From contig CAVPDG010000004.1 of NCBI GenBank assembly GCA_963702535.1, positions 558,001-622,000 on the forward strand: 64,000 nt of DNA. The letters run 5' to 3'. Below the pieces are notes generated by a model that did not search any database, had not been told where the DNA came from, and saw only the letters and a list, made by a program, of their open reading frames with translations. Shown here piece after piece: positions 1-9,539 of the stretch. Position numbers and translations under genes: made by a program. The DNA comes from CAVPDG01 sp963702535 (GTDB taxonomy: Bacteria > Chloroflexota > Anaerolineae > Anaerolineales > UBA4823). Numbering within the stretch: position 1 is the first letter of the stretch; every line of letters begins with the position of its first letter.

Positions 1-2
1 CG

Positions 3-629
3 GCGGCGACCGAGGCTCCCGCCGCTACCGAAGCCCCCGCAGCGACAGATGTCCCCGCCGCCACCGAAGCTCCCGCTGCCACAGGCGCTGGAGTTTACAA
101 GCTGGTTCCCGGTAAATCCTTCCTGCAATACGAGGTGGGTGAGACCTTCCTGAACCAGGGCAATGCCTTCAAAGTCGCCGTGGGGCGGACGTCCCAGGTT
201 TCCGGCGAGATCAGCCTCGATCCAGCCGCCCCGCAAAATTCCACGCTGGGCACGTTCACGGCGGATATCAGCCAGTTCGCCTCGGATAGCGACCGGCGCG
301 ACAACGCCATCCGCGGCAGATACCTGGAGTCGTCGAAATATCCCAACGTCACCTTTACGCCCACCGCTATCGAAGGGCTGCCGCAGTCCTACCAGGACGG
401 GCAAGAGATCACCTTCAAGGTCACGGGCGACCTGACCATCCGCGAGGTCACGAAATCCGTCAGCTTCGACGTGACCGCCACGCTGAGCGGCGACACGCTG
501 AGCGGTCAGGCGGTCACCACCATCCTGATGAGCGAGTTCGGCTTCGGTCCGATCAGCATCGCCGGCATCCTCAACACGGAGGACCAGGCAAAGGTCACCT
601 TGAATTTTGTGGCGCGGGCTGACGCCTAG
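3..629 (+). CDS. YceI-family secreted protein, 5'-truncated
   Basis: The frame is open from the first base, so the N-terminus lies outside the window. The visible part begins with about 25 residues of an Ala/Thr/Glu/Pro repeat (units like AATEAP), a linker typical of lipoproteins and exported proteins in this phylum. A YceI-like domain of about 170 residues follows, running to the stop at 627-629. It shows the family pattern: a phrase about substances placed in small shells (FTADISQF, RRDNAIRG, YLESSKYPNVTF), then VTGDLTIREVTKSVSFDV. YceI proteins are lipocalin-like beta barrels that bind polyisoprenoid or amphiphilic ligands; the ligand here cannot be predicted. A signal peptide or lipobox is expected upstream. 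A T-tailed hairpin follows at 661, so the gene probably ends its transcript. Confidence 0.85.
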   Translation, partial: AATEAPAATEAPAATDVPAATEAPAATGAGVYKLVPGKSFLQYEVGETFLNQGNAFKVAVGRTSQVSGEISLDPAAPQNSTLGTFTADISQFASDSDRRDNAIRGRYLESSKYPNVTFTPTAIEGLPQSYQDGQEITFKVTGDLTIREVTKSVSFDVTATLSGDTLSGQAVTTILMSEFGFGPISIAGILNTEDQAKVTLNFVARADA

Positions 630-660
630 GCTGGCTGAGACCTTTCTTCGAAAGGGATTT

Positions 661-705
661 GGGGAGTTTTCGGAGGGCATTGCCCCTCGAAAACTCCCCT
701 TTTTG
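661..705 (+). terminator. Rho-independent terminator
   Basis: A G-rich left arm at 661-677 pairs with 684-700 (CTCGAAAACTCCCC side) and is followed by a run of T. It lies 32 bases after the YceI-like stop and upstream of the DUF218 gene, so it likely terminates the YceI transcript. Confidence 0.75.
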
Positions 706-730
706 ATATTTCTGGTATCATCCAGAGACC

Positions 731-1521
731 ATGTTCGTCTACCTCTCGAAAATCCTGCCGCCCCTGGTGTACCCGTTGGGATTGGCTTGCCTGCTGATCG
801 TCGTGGCCCTGATCCTGCGGCGCCCGCGGCTGCGCACGGCGCTGCTCCTGCTGGCGCTGGCGCTGCTGCTGATTGGCGGCAACCGCTGGGTAGCGCTGGG
901 ATCTGGCGCGCTCGCTGGAATGGCGCTATATTCCGGCGGGTGAGCTGCCGCAGGCGCAGGCGATCGTCGTCCTGGGCGGCGGGACGCTCTCTGCCCAATA
1001 CCCGCGCCAGACGGTGGAGGTGGACCAGGCGGGCGACCGGCTGATCTACGCCGCGCAGCTCTACCACCAGGGCAAGGCAGAGCACCTGCTGCTCAGCGGC
1101 GGGCGCATCGACTGGATCTCCTCCGGGGCGCCGCCCGCCGAGGACATGGCTGCCCTGCTGGAGATGCTGGGCGTGCCGCGCCAGGCGCTGTGGCTGGAGA
1201 GCCAGTCGCGCAATACTTACGAGAACGCCCGCAACGCCCGCGCTCTTCCTGGAGCCGCTGGGCATCCGGCGCATCCTGCTGGTGACCTCCGCCTCGCACA
1301 TGCCGCGCTCGGTGGCGTTGTTCGAGAAGCAGGGATTTGAGGTCATCCCCGCTCCGGCGGATTTCAGCGTCACGCAGGAGGGGTGGGAGCAGCTCAAGTC
1401 CGGCGGGCTGGGGTCGCAGCTCTACTCCCTGCTGCCCAGCGCCGAGAGCCTGAGCCTGACCACGCGCATGCTCAAGGAGTACGTGGGCATGCTCATCTAT
1501 CGCCTGAGCGGGTGGATGTAG
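731..1521 (+). CDS. DUF218 (YdcF/ElyC-like) membrane protein, frameshifted
   Basis: Three overlapping reading frames together encode one DUF218 protein of about 260 residues. Residues 1-55 hold two hydrophobic segments (PLVYPLGLACLLIVVALIL and a Leu-rich helix). The extracytoplasmic DUF218 domain follows with AIVVLGGGT, LLLSGG, the SRNTYENA motif and LLVTSASHMPRS, all signature positions of the family. The frame changes near 900 and near 1240, each by one base. Because the conserved motifs continue smoothly across both junctions, these are probably sequence errors. Family members such as ElyC and SanA act in envelope or lipid-carrier biology; the exact role here is unknown. Confidence 0.75.
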
Positions 1522-1540
1522 TATGATAGATCAAGGAAAT

Positions 1541-1593
1541 CCGAAAATTGGGTGTACGAAGGGGGCGCGCCCCTTCGTACACCCAATTTTCGG
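1541..1593. repeat. Perfect 24-bp inverted repeat, 5-nt loop
   Basis: Left arm 1541-1564 (starts CCGAAAATTGGGTG) pairs perfectly with 1570-1593 around the loop GCGCG. It sits between the DUF218 stop (1521) and coaBC. There is no T-run, so it is either an atypical terminator or RNA-processing element, or a dispersed palindrome like those at 10858 and 13337. Confidence 0.85.
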
Positions 1594-1636
1594 GATATCT
1601 CTGGAGTGAGTACAAGTAACCGCAGGAGGTGCATCC

Positions 1637-2870
1637 ATGAGCAATCCAATCGAAGGCAAACGCATCCTGCTGGGCGTGACGGGGTCGATCGCCTGCTACA
1701 AAGCCGCCGACCTGGCGTCCAAGCTGACGCAAGCCGGGGCGCTGGTGGATGTGGTGCTCACCCAGGCAGCCATGCAGTTCATCACCCCGCTGACCTTCGA
1801 GTCCGTCACCGGCAGGCAGGCGTACAGCGAGAAGGACCTGTGGGGCGGGCAGGGTCACGTGCTGCACATCGGGCTGGGGCACGCCGCCGACCTGCTGCTG
1901 ATCGCCCCCGCCTCCGCCAACACCCTGGCAAAGCTGGCGCACGGGCTGGCGGATAACCTGCTCACCGTCACCGCCCTGGCGAGCGCGCTGCCCGCTATTG
2001 ATCGCCCCGGCGATGGATGGCGGCATGTTCGCCCACCCCGCCACGCAAGCCAACCTGGAGCTGCTCAAGCAGCGCGGCGCTGTGATCCTGGGTCCGGTCG
2101 CGGGGCACCTGGCGTCCGGCATGCAGGGGGTGGGGCGCATGATGGAGCCCGCCGATCTGCTGGGGCAGGTGCGCTGGTTTTTAGGGCAGGGGGGAGCGCT
2201 GCGCGGTCGCAAGGTGGTGGTCACGGCGGGCGGCACGCAGGAAGCCATCGACCCGGTGCGCGCCATCACCAACCGCTCGTCGGGCAAGCAGGGCTTTGCC
2301 CTGGCGCAAGCCGCCCTGGATTTGGGCGCTGAGGTGACCCTGATCGCCGGCAACACCGCCCTGAGCGCCCCCGCCGGCGCGCGGCGCGTGGACGTGGTCA
2401 GCGCCGAGGAGATGCGGGCTGCCGTCCTGGCGGCGCTGCCCGGCGCCGATGCCCTGCTGATGGCGGCTGCGGTCGCCGATTTCAAGCCGGCGCAAGCCGC
2501 GGCGCAGAAGATCAAGAAGCAGGCTGGAGCTCCCACCATCCAGCTCGCGCTGGCTGCCGATATCCTGGCAGCCGTGGCAGACAACAAAGCCCAGCACGGT
2601 TTCCCGCGCATCACGGTCGGCTTTGCCGCCGAGAGCCAGGCGCTGCTGGAGAACGCCCAGGCGAAGCTGGTAAAGAAGAAGCTGGACCTGATCGTCGCCA
2701 ACGACATCAGCGCCCGGGATGCGGGCTTTGCCGTGGATGAGAACCGGGTGACCCTGCTGGACGCTGCGGGTGGGGTCGAGCCGTTGCCCTTGATGAGCAA
2801 GGCGAAAGTCGCCGAGGCGGTGCTGGAGCGCCTGGTCGCCCTGCTAGCCGCCTCGGACCAGCCGCTCTAA
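1637..2870 (+). CDS. coaBC: Phosphopantothenoylcysteine decarboxylase / phosphopantothenate-cysteine ligase
   Basis: Bifunctional coenzyme A biosynthesis enzyme: CoaB joins 4'-phosphopantothenate to cysteine using CTP, and CoaC decarboxylates the product with FMN. The CoaC half comes first (TGSIACYKA near the start, PASANT, APAMDGGMF). The CoaB half follows (VVVTAGGTQEAIDPVR, NRSSGKQG, AAAVADF, LDLIVANDI). The total of about 410 residues is normal. An AGGAGG ribosome site at 1624 fixes the ATG at 1637. A single extra C around 1990-1994 breaks the frame; removing it gives ALPLLIAPAMDGG, the expected sequence, so this is most likely a sequencing error. The 3' end overlaps the convergent glycosyltransferase gene by 27 bases. 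Confidence 0.92.
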
Positions 2871-4050
2871 AATCCCTTCCAGCTCCTCTGCCAGCACGCC
2901 GCGGCTGAAGCGCGTCTCCACCGCCTGCCGGCCGCGGCTGCCCATGGCTTTGCAGGTCTCGGGCTGGGAAGCCAGGTCGAGCATCGCCTGCGCCAGCGCC
3001 TGGGGGTCGCCCGGCGGGGTAAAGACGCCGGCGCCGGCTTCTTCCACCACCTCACGGATCACCCCGTCGATCGCCAGGATCACCGCTCTTCCGGCAGCCA
3101 TGTAATCGAACACCTTGTTGGGATAGACCGTTTTATACAGCTCGACCGGCTTGAGGATCGCCAGGCAGGCGTCCGCCGCCGCCAGCGCCTGCGCCATCTC
3201 CTGCTTGGGCGCCGGCGGGATGAAGAGCACATTTTTCAGCCCCAATTCCCTCGCCTGGGCGAGCAAAGCGGGCTTTTCTTTGCCATCTCCCAGCAGCACC
3301 ACCGTCACCGGCGAGCTTTGCGGCAGCAGGGCGGCGGCTTGCAGCGCCACCGCCAGGTCGTTGGACATGCCGTGGGCGCCGGCGTACAGGACGACGAACC
3401 TGCCCTGCAGGTGGTGGAGGCGGCGGAAATCCTCGCCGCTTGCCGCGGGGTCGAACATCGCCGGGTCTGCGCCGTTGGGCACCAGCTCGATGCGCCGCGC
3501 CCCGCCTCGCCGCACATGCTCGATAAACCCCGGCGAGTTGACCAGCAGCAGGTCGGCATGGCGGTATAAAAAGCGCTCCAGCCACTGCGAAGCCCGGATC
3601 AGCAGCGGGTTGCGCAGCACCCCCACCCCGATCGCAAAGGCGGGCCACAGGTCGCGCACCTCGAAGAGGAAAGGCACGCGCTTCGAGGCGGGCGATCGCC
3701 CAGGCGGTCAGCCCTTGAAAGATGGGCGGCGAGGTGCCCCACACCAGGTCGACCTTTTTGACGCGCATCCCCAGGCTGAACGAGGAGAGCATGAAGCTCA
3801 CGAAGCTGAAGACGCGGTGCACGAAGCTGCGGTGCAGGGCGGGGTAGGTGTAGGCGCTGAGGATGCGCAGCCCGCCATCCTCGCTCTTCGGCGGCGCTGT
3901 GCGCTTCTTGCCGGTCAGGTAAGACACGGCGCTGGTGATCACCGTCACCTGGTGGCCGCGCCCGGTCAGGTAACGCGCCAGCTCATAGTGGCGCGTGCCT
4001 CCCGGCTCGTCGATGGCGGCAAAAGCCTGGTGGATCAGCAGGATGTGCAT
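2844..4050 (-). CDS. GT4-family glycosyltransferase, frameshifted
   Basis: GT-B fold glycosyltransferase of about 400 residues. The N-terminal domain starts MHILLIHQAF and has the EPGGTRHYELARYL acceptor-side motif. The C-terminal nucleotide-sugar domain carries RIELVPNGAD, VLLGDGKEKPALL and the KVFDYMAAGRAVI stretch typical of family 4. The frame shifts by one base near 3675-3685, between RLEA and VPFLFEVRDLWP, where the two halves join without missing sequence. It is the last gene of a minus-strand operon behind a heparinase-like lyase and a fused oxidoreductase, a context that suggests extracellular or capsular polysaccharide synthesis. Donor and acceptor sugars cannot be read from the sequence. 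Confidence 0.85.
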
Positions 4051-4111
4051 GGCGACGCCTCGGCGAGCGGGCTGGCTTCCCGCCCGGGGATTTTTCGGGG
4101 GCTCGGGCAGC

Positions 4112-6110
4112 TCACGGCAGCCTCCATTCACTGCGGAAGGTGAGAGGCAGCCGCCCTTGCAGCTCGACCGCCAGCGATAGCGCCGGAGATCGTTGCGCAT
4201 AGGTATGCGATACCCAACCCCGGCTGGCTTCCACCGCGCCCGAGCCGGAGAGCAGCTCCCCGGCGCGCGCCAGGCTGACGCCGCTCTCAGCCGCGCATTC
4301 CCAGCGGATGCACAGCTCCACCTCACCGGCAGGCGATGTGAGCGTGATCTTCGCCTGCTCGGCTCCCCGTGTCAAGCTGCCAGGGCCAGTCCGGCAACAG
4401 CCAGTGAAGTCGCGCCCGATGCACGGGGAGCGAGCGCGCCGGATCCTTTGGCGCCAGGTTCTGGCAGCAAGCTGTCCTCGACCAGCCAGCAGCCCTCCGG
4501 CAAGCAGGCGACGCTGCGCTGGTGGGTGACGCCCAGGCGCCGGTAGCCGTCATGCCGGGCGGTGAGGCGCGGGGGATCCACGCCGTTCCCGCCGGCCTGC
4601 TCGACGAGCGCCGCCTGCGCCCAATCCAGCCACAGGAAGCGCCCCGCCAGGGTCATCTGGTCCAGCCCGTCCACCGTGAGCGTGTTATGCACGTACGTCC
4701 GGCTCAGGGCGTTATCCCAGGGTGGGGGGGCGTTATAGAGGTACGTGCCGGCGTCTTGCGCCAGGTTGTAGCCGCGCCACCACAGGTCCAGGTGGAGCTG
4801 GTCGGCGTGACCCGGGCGGGAGGTGAAATTTGCGAGGCGCAGGTACGCCCAGGAGGCGCTGCGCGGGTGATCCAGGCGCAGAGGCGAGGGTTGCTGGGAA
4901 ATGGGTTCTTGCGGCGTTGAAACTTTCGCAGGCTCGGCGCACAGCCACAGGCGCAGCTCGTCCCAGGCGCCGCTCTCCAGCGGCAGGCGCCCCAGGAAAG
5001 CGGCGCCGGCTGCCTGCAGCGCCGGGCGGTAATCTTCGAATTCGCAGTTTGCCAGGGGGAAGAGCAGGGCGCCGTCGTTGGGTCCCAGGTTGGGGACGTG
5101 CCCGCTGGGCGGATCGAGCAGCCCCAGCAGCCAGCGCGTCGCCGCCGCCAGGCGCTCGAGGGTGGCTTGCGGCAGCGGCTGACCGGCGTGCGCGCCGCTG
5201 CGGGCGACCCACAGGGCGGTGTGCAGGATCAGGCGCTGGTAATTGGCGCTGTGCTGGACGTAAGCGCCGCCGGGAGCGATCTGGCTTTGCAAAGCCCGGT
5301 TGAGCCAGCGCCAGCCGCTTGCCCGCCATTCCCCGGCTTGCGGGTGCTGCTTCAGGAAGAGACCCGCCGTGTACAGACCGGCTGCCTCGTTCACCAGGTG
5401 GTTATTGTTCTGCGAGCGGGCGTAAGCCAGGCTGGGCGGTATGCGCCGGGCGTGGGCGGCGATGGCAGCCGCCAGCTCCTGCGCCCGTGCGGCTGTGGTG
5501 TGCGGCGAGGCGCGCAGCGTTTCGAAGCAGAACACCAGGGCGACCAGGCGCAGCGCTGCCTCCTGCGCCGAGACCCACTGCACGCCCAGGTAAGGGGGAT
5601 TGGCTTGCAGGAACTGCTCGGTATAGCGCCAGAAGGCGCCGGCATAGCGCTCGTCGCCGGTGAGAGTATAGGCGCGCCCCAGGCTGATCCCCCAGCCGAA
5701 GCGCGCCGGCTCCCAGGCTTGCTTGTAATCGAATGCGCCGGCTTGCACCCTGCCCAGCTCGTACTCCGTCCAGTGCGCCAGGGGCAGGGAAGCCTCCATC
5801 TGCAGGGCGGTAGGCTACGCCGCCGAAACAGGCGCGCCTTGCCCGCGACGATCTCGTCTGCCTCGCTGCGAAGTTGCGCGACTCCCGCCTCGCCCAACAA
5901 GCGCAGGATGCGCTGGCGGTCGGGCAGGGGGAAGATCGGATCGGGAGAGATTTGGAGCTGTGCGGGGGTGAACACCGGCGGCGGGCTGACCGTCTGCCGC
6001 CGCAAAAACCCCAGCCTGAGCTGGCTGCGGTAGCAGGCGTAATCCCAGAGCTGCTCGGGACCCAGCTCGCGGAAGGCTTTGGCTGCCAGGGCGAAGCGGC
6101 GTGCGCTCAT
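4112..6110 (-). CDS. Heparinase II/III-like alginate/heparin lyase family protein, frameshifted
   Basis: About 660 residues with the architecture of polysaccharide-locus heparinase-like lyases: an N-terminal alpha/alpha toroid and a C-terminal beta-sandwich. Visible landmarks are RSQNNNHLVNEAAGLY (Asn and His of the active site), YVQHSANYQRL (Tyr region) and SRPGHADQLHLDLWW (sandwich-domain His). The start ATG at 6110 overlaps the upstream stop as ATGA, so translation is coupled. At least three single-base frame changes are needed, near 5805-5825 and twice near 4370-4420, where one short piece (RLHWLLPDWPWQL) is read in a third frame. It may cleave or modify a uronic-acid glycan during export or turnover; the substrate is inferred only from family and context. 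Confidence 0.82.
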
Positions 6111-8278
6111 GCGCTGGGGATGGCGATTCTCTCCCGGCCGCGCAGCGCCTGCAGAGCGGCAAAGCTGGCGCGTGTTACCCCGCTGAGCTGCGCGTAGGGG
6201 ATGGGCGGAGGACCACCGGAAAGGATCGCCTGGCTGAACGCCAGCCACTCGGCGCGGTGCCCCTTGTCCTGGCGCAGGCGGCTGCGCGCGACGCTGCGCT
6301 TGCCGTCTTTCACCAGCTCCAGGGAGCGGAAATCGTCCAGCACGGCGACCTGCCCGGCGGCGAAGACCTCGACGCGCTCCTTGGGGAAGGAGCGGTCGCC
6401 ATTTGCCAGGTAGGCAAGCGTGCCCAGCGAGCCGTCCGGAAATTCGAAGGTCAGCAGGGCGTTATCTTCCTGGTAGCGCCCGCCGTCTGGCAGCGCCGCG
6501 GCAGTTACCGCCGTGGGCGCCTGCCCCACCAGGAAAACCAGGTAATCGATGAAGTGACAGGCTTCGCCGAGGATGCGCCCTCCGCCCTGGGCTTCATCGT
6601 GCAGCCAGTGCTGCGGCGGCAGGTAGCCGGCGTTCACGCGGTAATGCGCCGCCAAAGGCTCGCCGCGCCCTGCCAGGGATTCCGCCAGCCGCACGGAGAG
6701 AGGGGCGAAGCGGCGGTTGAAGCCCACCGTGAGCAGCGGCGCGGCGGGGGCGGCGAGCGCCTGCAGGATGGCGTCCAGTTCCTCGGCAGTCAGCGCCAGG
6801 GGTTTTTCGCAGAAGGTGTGCTTCCCGGCTTGCAGGGCAGCCAGCGCCTGGCTGGCGTGCAGGTTGTGGCGGGTCAGGATGGCGACCGTGTTGATGGAGG
6901 GGTCAGCCAGGATGCGCTCGGCGTCGCTGGTGGCGTAGGAGAAGCCGAACTTCCCGGCAGCGTGGCGGGCGCTCACCCCGCTCCCCGAAGCGATGCCCAC
7001 GCGCTCGATCTCCGGCAGCGATTTCAAGGCGGGCAGCAGGACGGCGGAGGCGAAGTTGCCCGCCCCCAGCACGCCCAGCGCTACTTTGCCGGCAACCGCG
7101 CCGGATTGCGCCGCCTGCGCTTTGATCTGCACGGTCTGCTCGATCGCCCCCGGCTCGCCGGTCTGTGGGTAGGTGAGCAGGATGCCCAGGTAAGGCTCGC
7201 TCTTTTTGCCGGTGATCAGCTCATAGGCTTGCGCGGCTTGCTCGATCGGAAAGCGCTGGGTGATCAGCGGGCGCACGTCCAGGCGCCCGGCAGCCAGCAG
7301 GTCGATGAAAGCCTGCAGGTTGCGACCCTCCGTCCAGCGCACGTAGCCGAGGGGGTAATCCTGCCCCTTTTCCTCGTAAGCCGGATCATAGCGCCCCGGT
7401 CCATAGGAGCGCGAGTTGATGAATGTCAGCTCTTTCTCGTAGTAGATCTTGCGCGGGATGTTCAGTCCCACTGCGCCTACGGCGATCACCCGCCCCCGGT
7501 CCCTGGCGATGGCGCCTGCCAGCTCCACGGGGTCTGACGCGGGCGTGTCTGCGCAGATGATGACCGCGTCGCAGCCCCGCCCTTGCGCAAAGCTCAAGGC
7601 TGCCTGCTCGGCATCCTGGCGCAAGGCGGCTGCGCAGCCCAGGCTGCGCGCCAGCGCTACCCGCCGCTCGTCCAGGTCGAAGCCGATGACGGAGCATCCC
7701 GCGGCAGCCGCGATCTGAGCTGCCAGCAGCCCGAGCAAGCCCAGCCCGATGACCGCCACCCGCTCGCCCAATTGCGCCTCCGCCAGGCGGAAGCCGTGCA
7801 GGGCGATGGCGCCCAACGTGGCGAAGGCTGCGGATTCGAAATCCACCCCATCCGGCAGGCTGGCGAGCAGGTTGGCTGGCACCACCGCGTACTCGGCGTG
7901 CACGGCATAGCCCCCGCCGGCGCACGCCACGCGCTGCCCGGCGCGAAAGCCCTGTAATCCCGCACCGGCGGCGACGACCGTCCCGGCTGACGAATACCCC
8001 AGCGCCATCGGCTGGTCCAGGCGGTTGAAGGCTGCCTCCGCCGTGGTCAGCAGCCCTTCGCGCTTTGCCTTATCCAGCAGCTGGCGGGCGAGGTCGGGGC
8101 GCGAGCGCGCTTTGCCCACCAGCGATTTCCCGGCAAAATCGACCACCATGCGCTCCGTCCCCGCGGAGACGAGCGAAGCGGCTGTGCGCACCAGGGCGCA
8201 GCCGGGTCGTAAAGCCGGCGTGGGAACCTCAACGACCTGGGTCTCACCCGTGCGCAGATTCTGTAGGAGTTGTTTCAC
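6107..8278 (-). CDS. Fused zinc-type dehydrogenase and Gfo/Idh/MocA oxidoreductase
   Basis: A 723-residue bidomain protein in one intact frame. Residues 1 to about 370 are a medium-chain dehydrogenase (GYSSAGTVVAAG, AVIGLGLLGLLAAQIA Rossmann motif, VAVGAVGLNIPRK). From about 395 a Gfo/Idh/MocA oxidoreductase begins (ALGVLGAGNFASAVLLP), with the conserved CEKPLALT motif and the catalytic-region stretch GGRILGEACHFIDYLVFLVG. It contains two NAD(P)-binding folds. It heads the operon with the heparinase-like protein and GT4 glycosyltransferase. Such fusions are found in polysaccharide biosynthesis loci, where they are thought to modify nucleotide-linked sugars; the exact reaction is not established. 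Confidence 0.9.
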   Translation of the reverse strand: MKQLLQNLRTGETQVVEVPTPALRPGCALVRTAASLVSAGTERMVVDFAGKSLVGKARSRPDLARQLLDKAKREGLLTTAEAAFNRLDQPMALGYSSAGTVVAAGAGLQGFRAGQRVACAGGGYAVHAEYAVVPANLLASLPDGVDFESAAFATLGAIALHGFRLAEAQLGERVAVIGLGLLGLLAAQIAAAAGCSVIGFDLDERRVALARSLGCAAALRQDAEQAALSFAQGRGCDAVIICADTPASDPVELAGAIARDRGRVIAVGAVGLNIPRKIYYEKELTFINSRSYGPGRYDPAYEEKGQDYPLGYVRWTEGRNLQAFIDLLAAGRLDVRPLITQRFPIEQAAQAYELITGKKSEPYLGILLTYPQTGEPGAIEQTVQIKAQAAQSGAVAGKVALGVLGAGNFASAVLLPALKSLPEIERVGIASGSGVSARHAAGKFGFSYATSDAERILADPSINTVAILTRHNLHASQALAALQAGKHTFCEKPLALTAEELDAILQALAAPAAPLLTVGFNRRFAPLSVRLAESLAGRGEPLAAHYRVNAGYLPPQHWLHDEAQGGGRILGEACHFIDYLVFLVGQAPTAVTAAALPDGGRYQEDNALLTFEFPDGSLGTLAYLANGDRSFPKERVEVFAAGQVAVLDDFRSLELVKDGKRSVARSRLRQDKGHRAEWLAFSQAILSGGPPPIPYAQLSGVTRASFAALQALRGRERIAIPSA

Positions 8279-8301
8279 GGCGATGGTTGTCCCGGTTGAC
8301 C

Positions 8302-8335
8302 ATTATAGCGCGGTTTACCGGGGGCGTGATATAAT
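8302..8335. promoter_or_regulatory. Divergent promoter region
   Basis: Between two divergent genes. On the plus strand an extended -10, TGATATAAT (8327-8335), lies 27 bases before the M29 start. On the minus strand TATAAT (8302-8307) lies 24 bases before the oxidoreductase start. No good -35 is visible for either, although the extended TGn motif on the plus strand could compensate. Confidence 0.55.
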
Positions 8336-8362
8336 CAGCCCGCTTTTACGGAGGAGAGACCC

Positions 8363-9472
8363 ATGCCTGACCTGCGCCATACCCAGTTTGCCAAGCTTTT
8401 AGTCGATTACTCGACGCGTGTCAGCCCCGGCGACCGCGTGGCGGTGACTGCTACCACGGCTGCCGAGCCGCTGCTGAAAGCGCTCTACCAGCGCATCCTG
8501 GAGCGCGGCGGCGCCCCGCACCTGCTGATCGATTTGCCCGGGCAGGACGAGCTGCTCTTCGCCTGCGCCAGCGACGAGCAGCTGGATTTTGTGCCGCTGC
8601 ATCACAAGCTGGCATTCGAGCAGTTCGATGTGCTCATCAAGGTGCGCTCGGAGCTCAACACGCGCTCCCTGAGCGCCGTCGATACAGGGCGTATGGCGCG
8701 GCGCTCGAAGGCGCTCTCAGCCTTGCTGGGAGCGCAAATGCGCCGCGGCGCGGATAAATCCCTGCGCTGGATGAGCACGCTTTACCCCACCTCTGCCTAC
8801 GCCATGGAAGCCGAGATGGGCACGGAGGATTACCAGGCGTTCTTCTTCCGCGCCTGCCACGTCGACGAGGGTACGCCGGATCCCGTGGCGTTCTGGACGT
8901 CGGTGAAAGCCGAGCAGCAGCGGGCGATCGACTGGATCGAGGGGCATGACCGTGTCGAAGTGCGCGGTCCCAACGCTGAGCTGACCCTCTCGATCAAGGG
9001 GCGCAAGCTGGTCAACGCCTGCGGGGCGCAGAACATGCCGGACGGCGAGATTTACACCGGTCCCGTGGAGGATTCGGCGAACGGCTGGGTGCGCTTTACC
9101 TACCCCGCCATGTACCAGGGGCGCGTCGTTGAAGGCGTCGAGCTGGTATTCGAGAAGGGCAGGGTGGTCAAAGCCTCGGCGAAGAAAAACGAGGACCTCT
9201 TGCTGCAGATGCTGGAAAGCGACGCCGGGGCGCGCTATATCGGCGAGTTCGCTATCGGCACCAACTTCGAGATCAATCGTTTCACGCGCAGCATCCTGCT
9301 GGATGAGAAGATCGGCGGCAGCTTCCATATCGCTCTCGGCGCCGGCTACCCGGAGACGGGCAGCGTCAATAAGAGCGCCATCCATTGGGATATGATCTGC
9401 GATGTGCGCCAGGATGCGGAGATGCGCATGGATGGGGAAGTTCTGTACCGGGATGGGCGTTTCGTTATCTAG
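8363..9472 (+). CDS. Aminopeptidase, peptidase family M29
   Basis: A 369-residue metallo-aminopeptidase of the thermophilic M29 family (AmpS/AmpT type), which uses two metal ions to remove N-terminal residues. The ligand and catalytic positions are in place: Glu in MPDGEIYTGPVED, Glu in the IGEFAIGTN stretch, and His, Tyr, His and Asp in SFHIALGAGYPETG followed by AIHWDMICD. No signal peptide is present, so it is cytoplasmic. GGAGGAG upstream is a strong ribosome site for the ATG. The gene is monocistronic, with its own extended -10 promoter and a terminator at 9490. Confidence 0.93.
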   Translation: MPDLRHTQFAKLLVDYSTRVSPGDRVAVTATTAAEPLLKALYQRILERGGAPHLLIDLPGQDELLFACASDEQLDFVPLHHKLAFEQFDVLIKVRSELNTRSLSAVDTGRMARRSKALSALLGAQMRRGADKSLRWMSTLYPTSAYAMEAEMGTEDYQAFFFRACHVDEGTPDPVAFWTSVKAEQQRAIDWIEGHDRVEVRGPNAELTLSIKGRKLVNACGAQNMPDGEIYTGPVEDSANGWVRFTYPAMYQGRVVEGVELVFEKGRVVKASAKKNEDLLLQMLESDAGARYIGEFAIGTNFEINRFTRSILLDEKIGGSFHIALGAGYPETGSVNKSAIHWDMICDVRQDAEMRMDGEVLYRDGRFVI

Positions 9473-9489
9473 CTGTCGTGGAAATGCAA

Positions 9490-9525
9490 CGCAGGGCGGG
9501 GTCACTCCGCCCTGCGCTTTTTTTT
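9490..9525 (+). terminator. Rho-independent terminator
   Basis: A 10-bp perfect stem (CGCAGGGCGG at 9490-9499 with 9507-9516), a 7-base loop, then eight T. It ends the M29 aminopeptidase transcript. Confidence 0.9.
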
Positions 9526-9539
9526 ACTGACCTTTGCGT

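Noticed and set aside
6101..7537. A 478-codon open frame on the plus strand
   Set aside because: It is antisense to the fused oxidoreductase, whose motifs are unambiguous.
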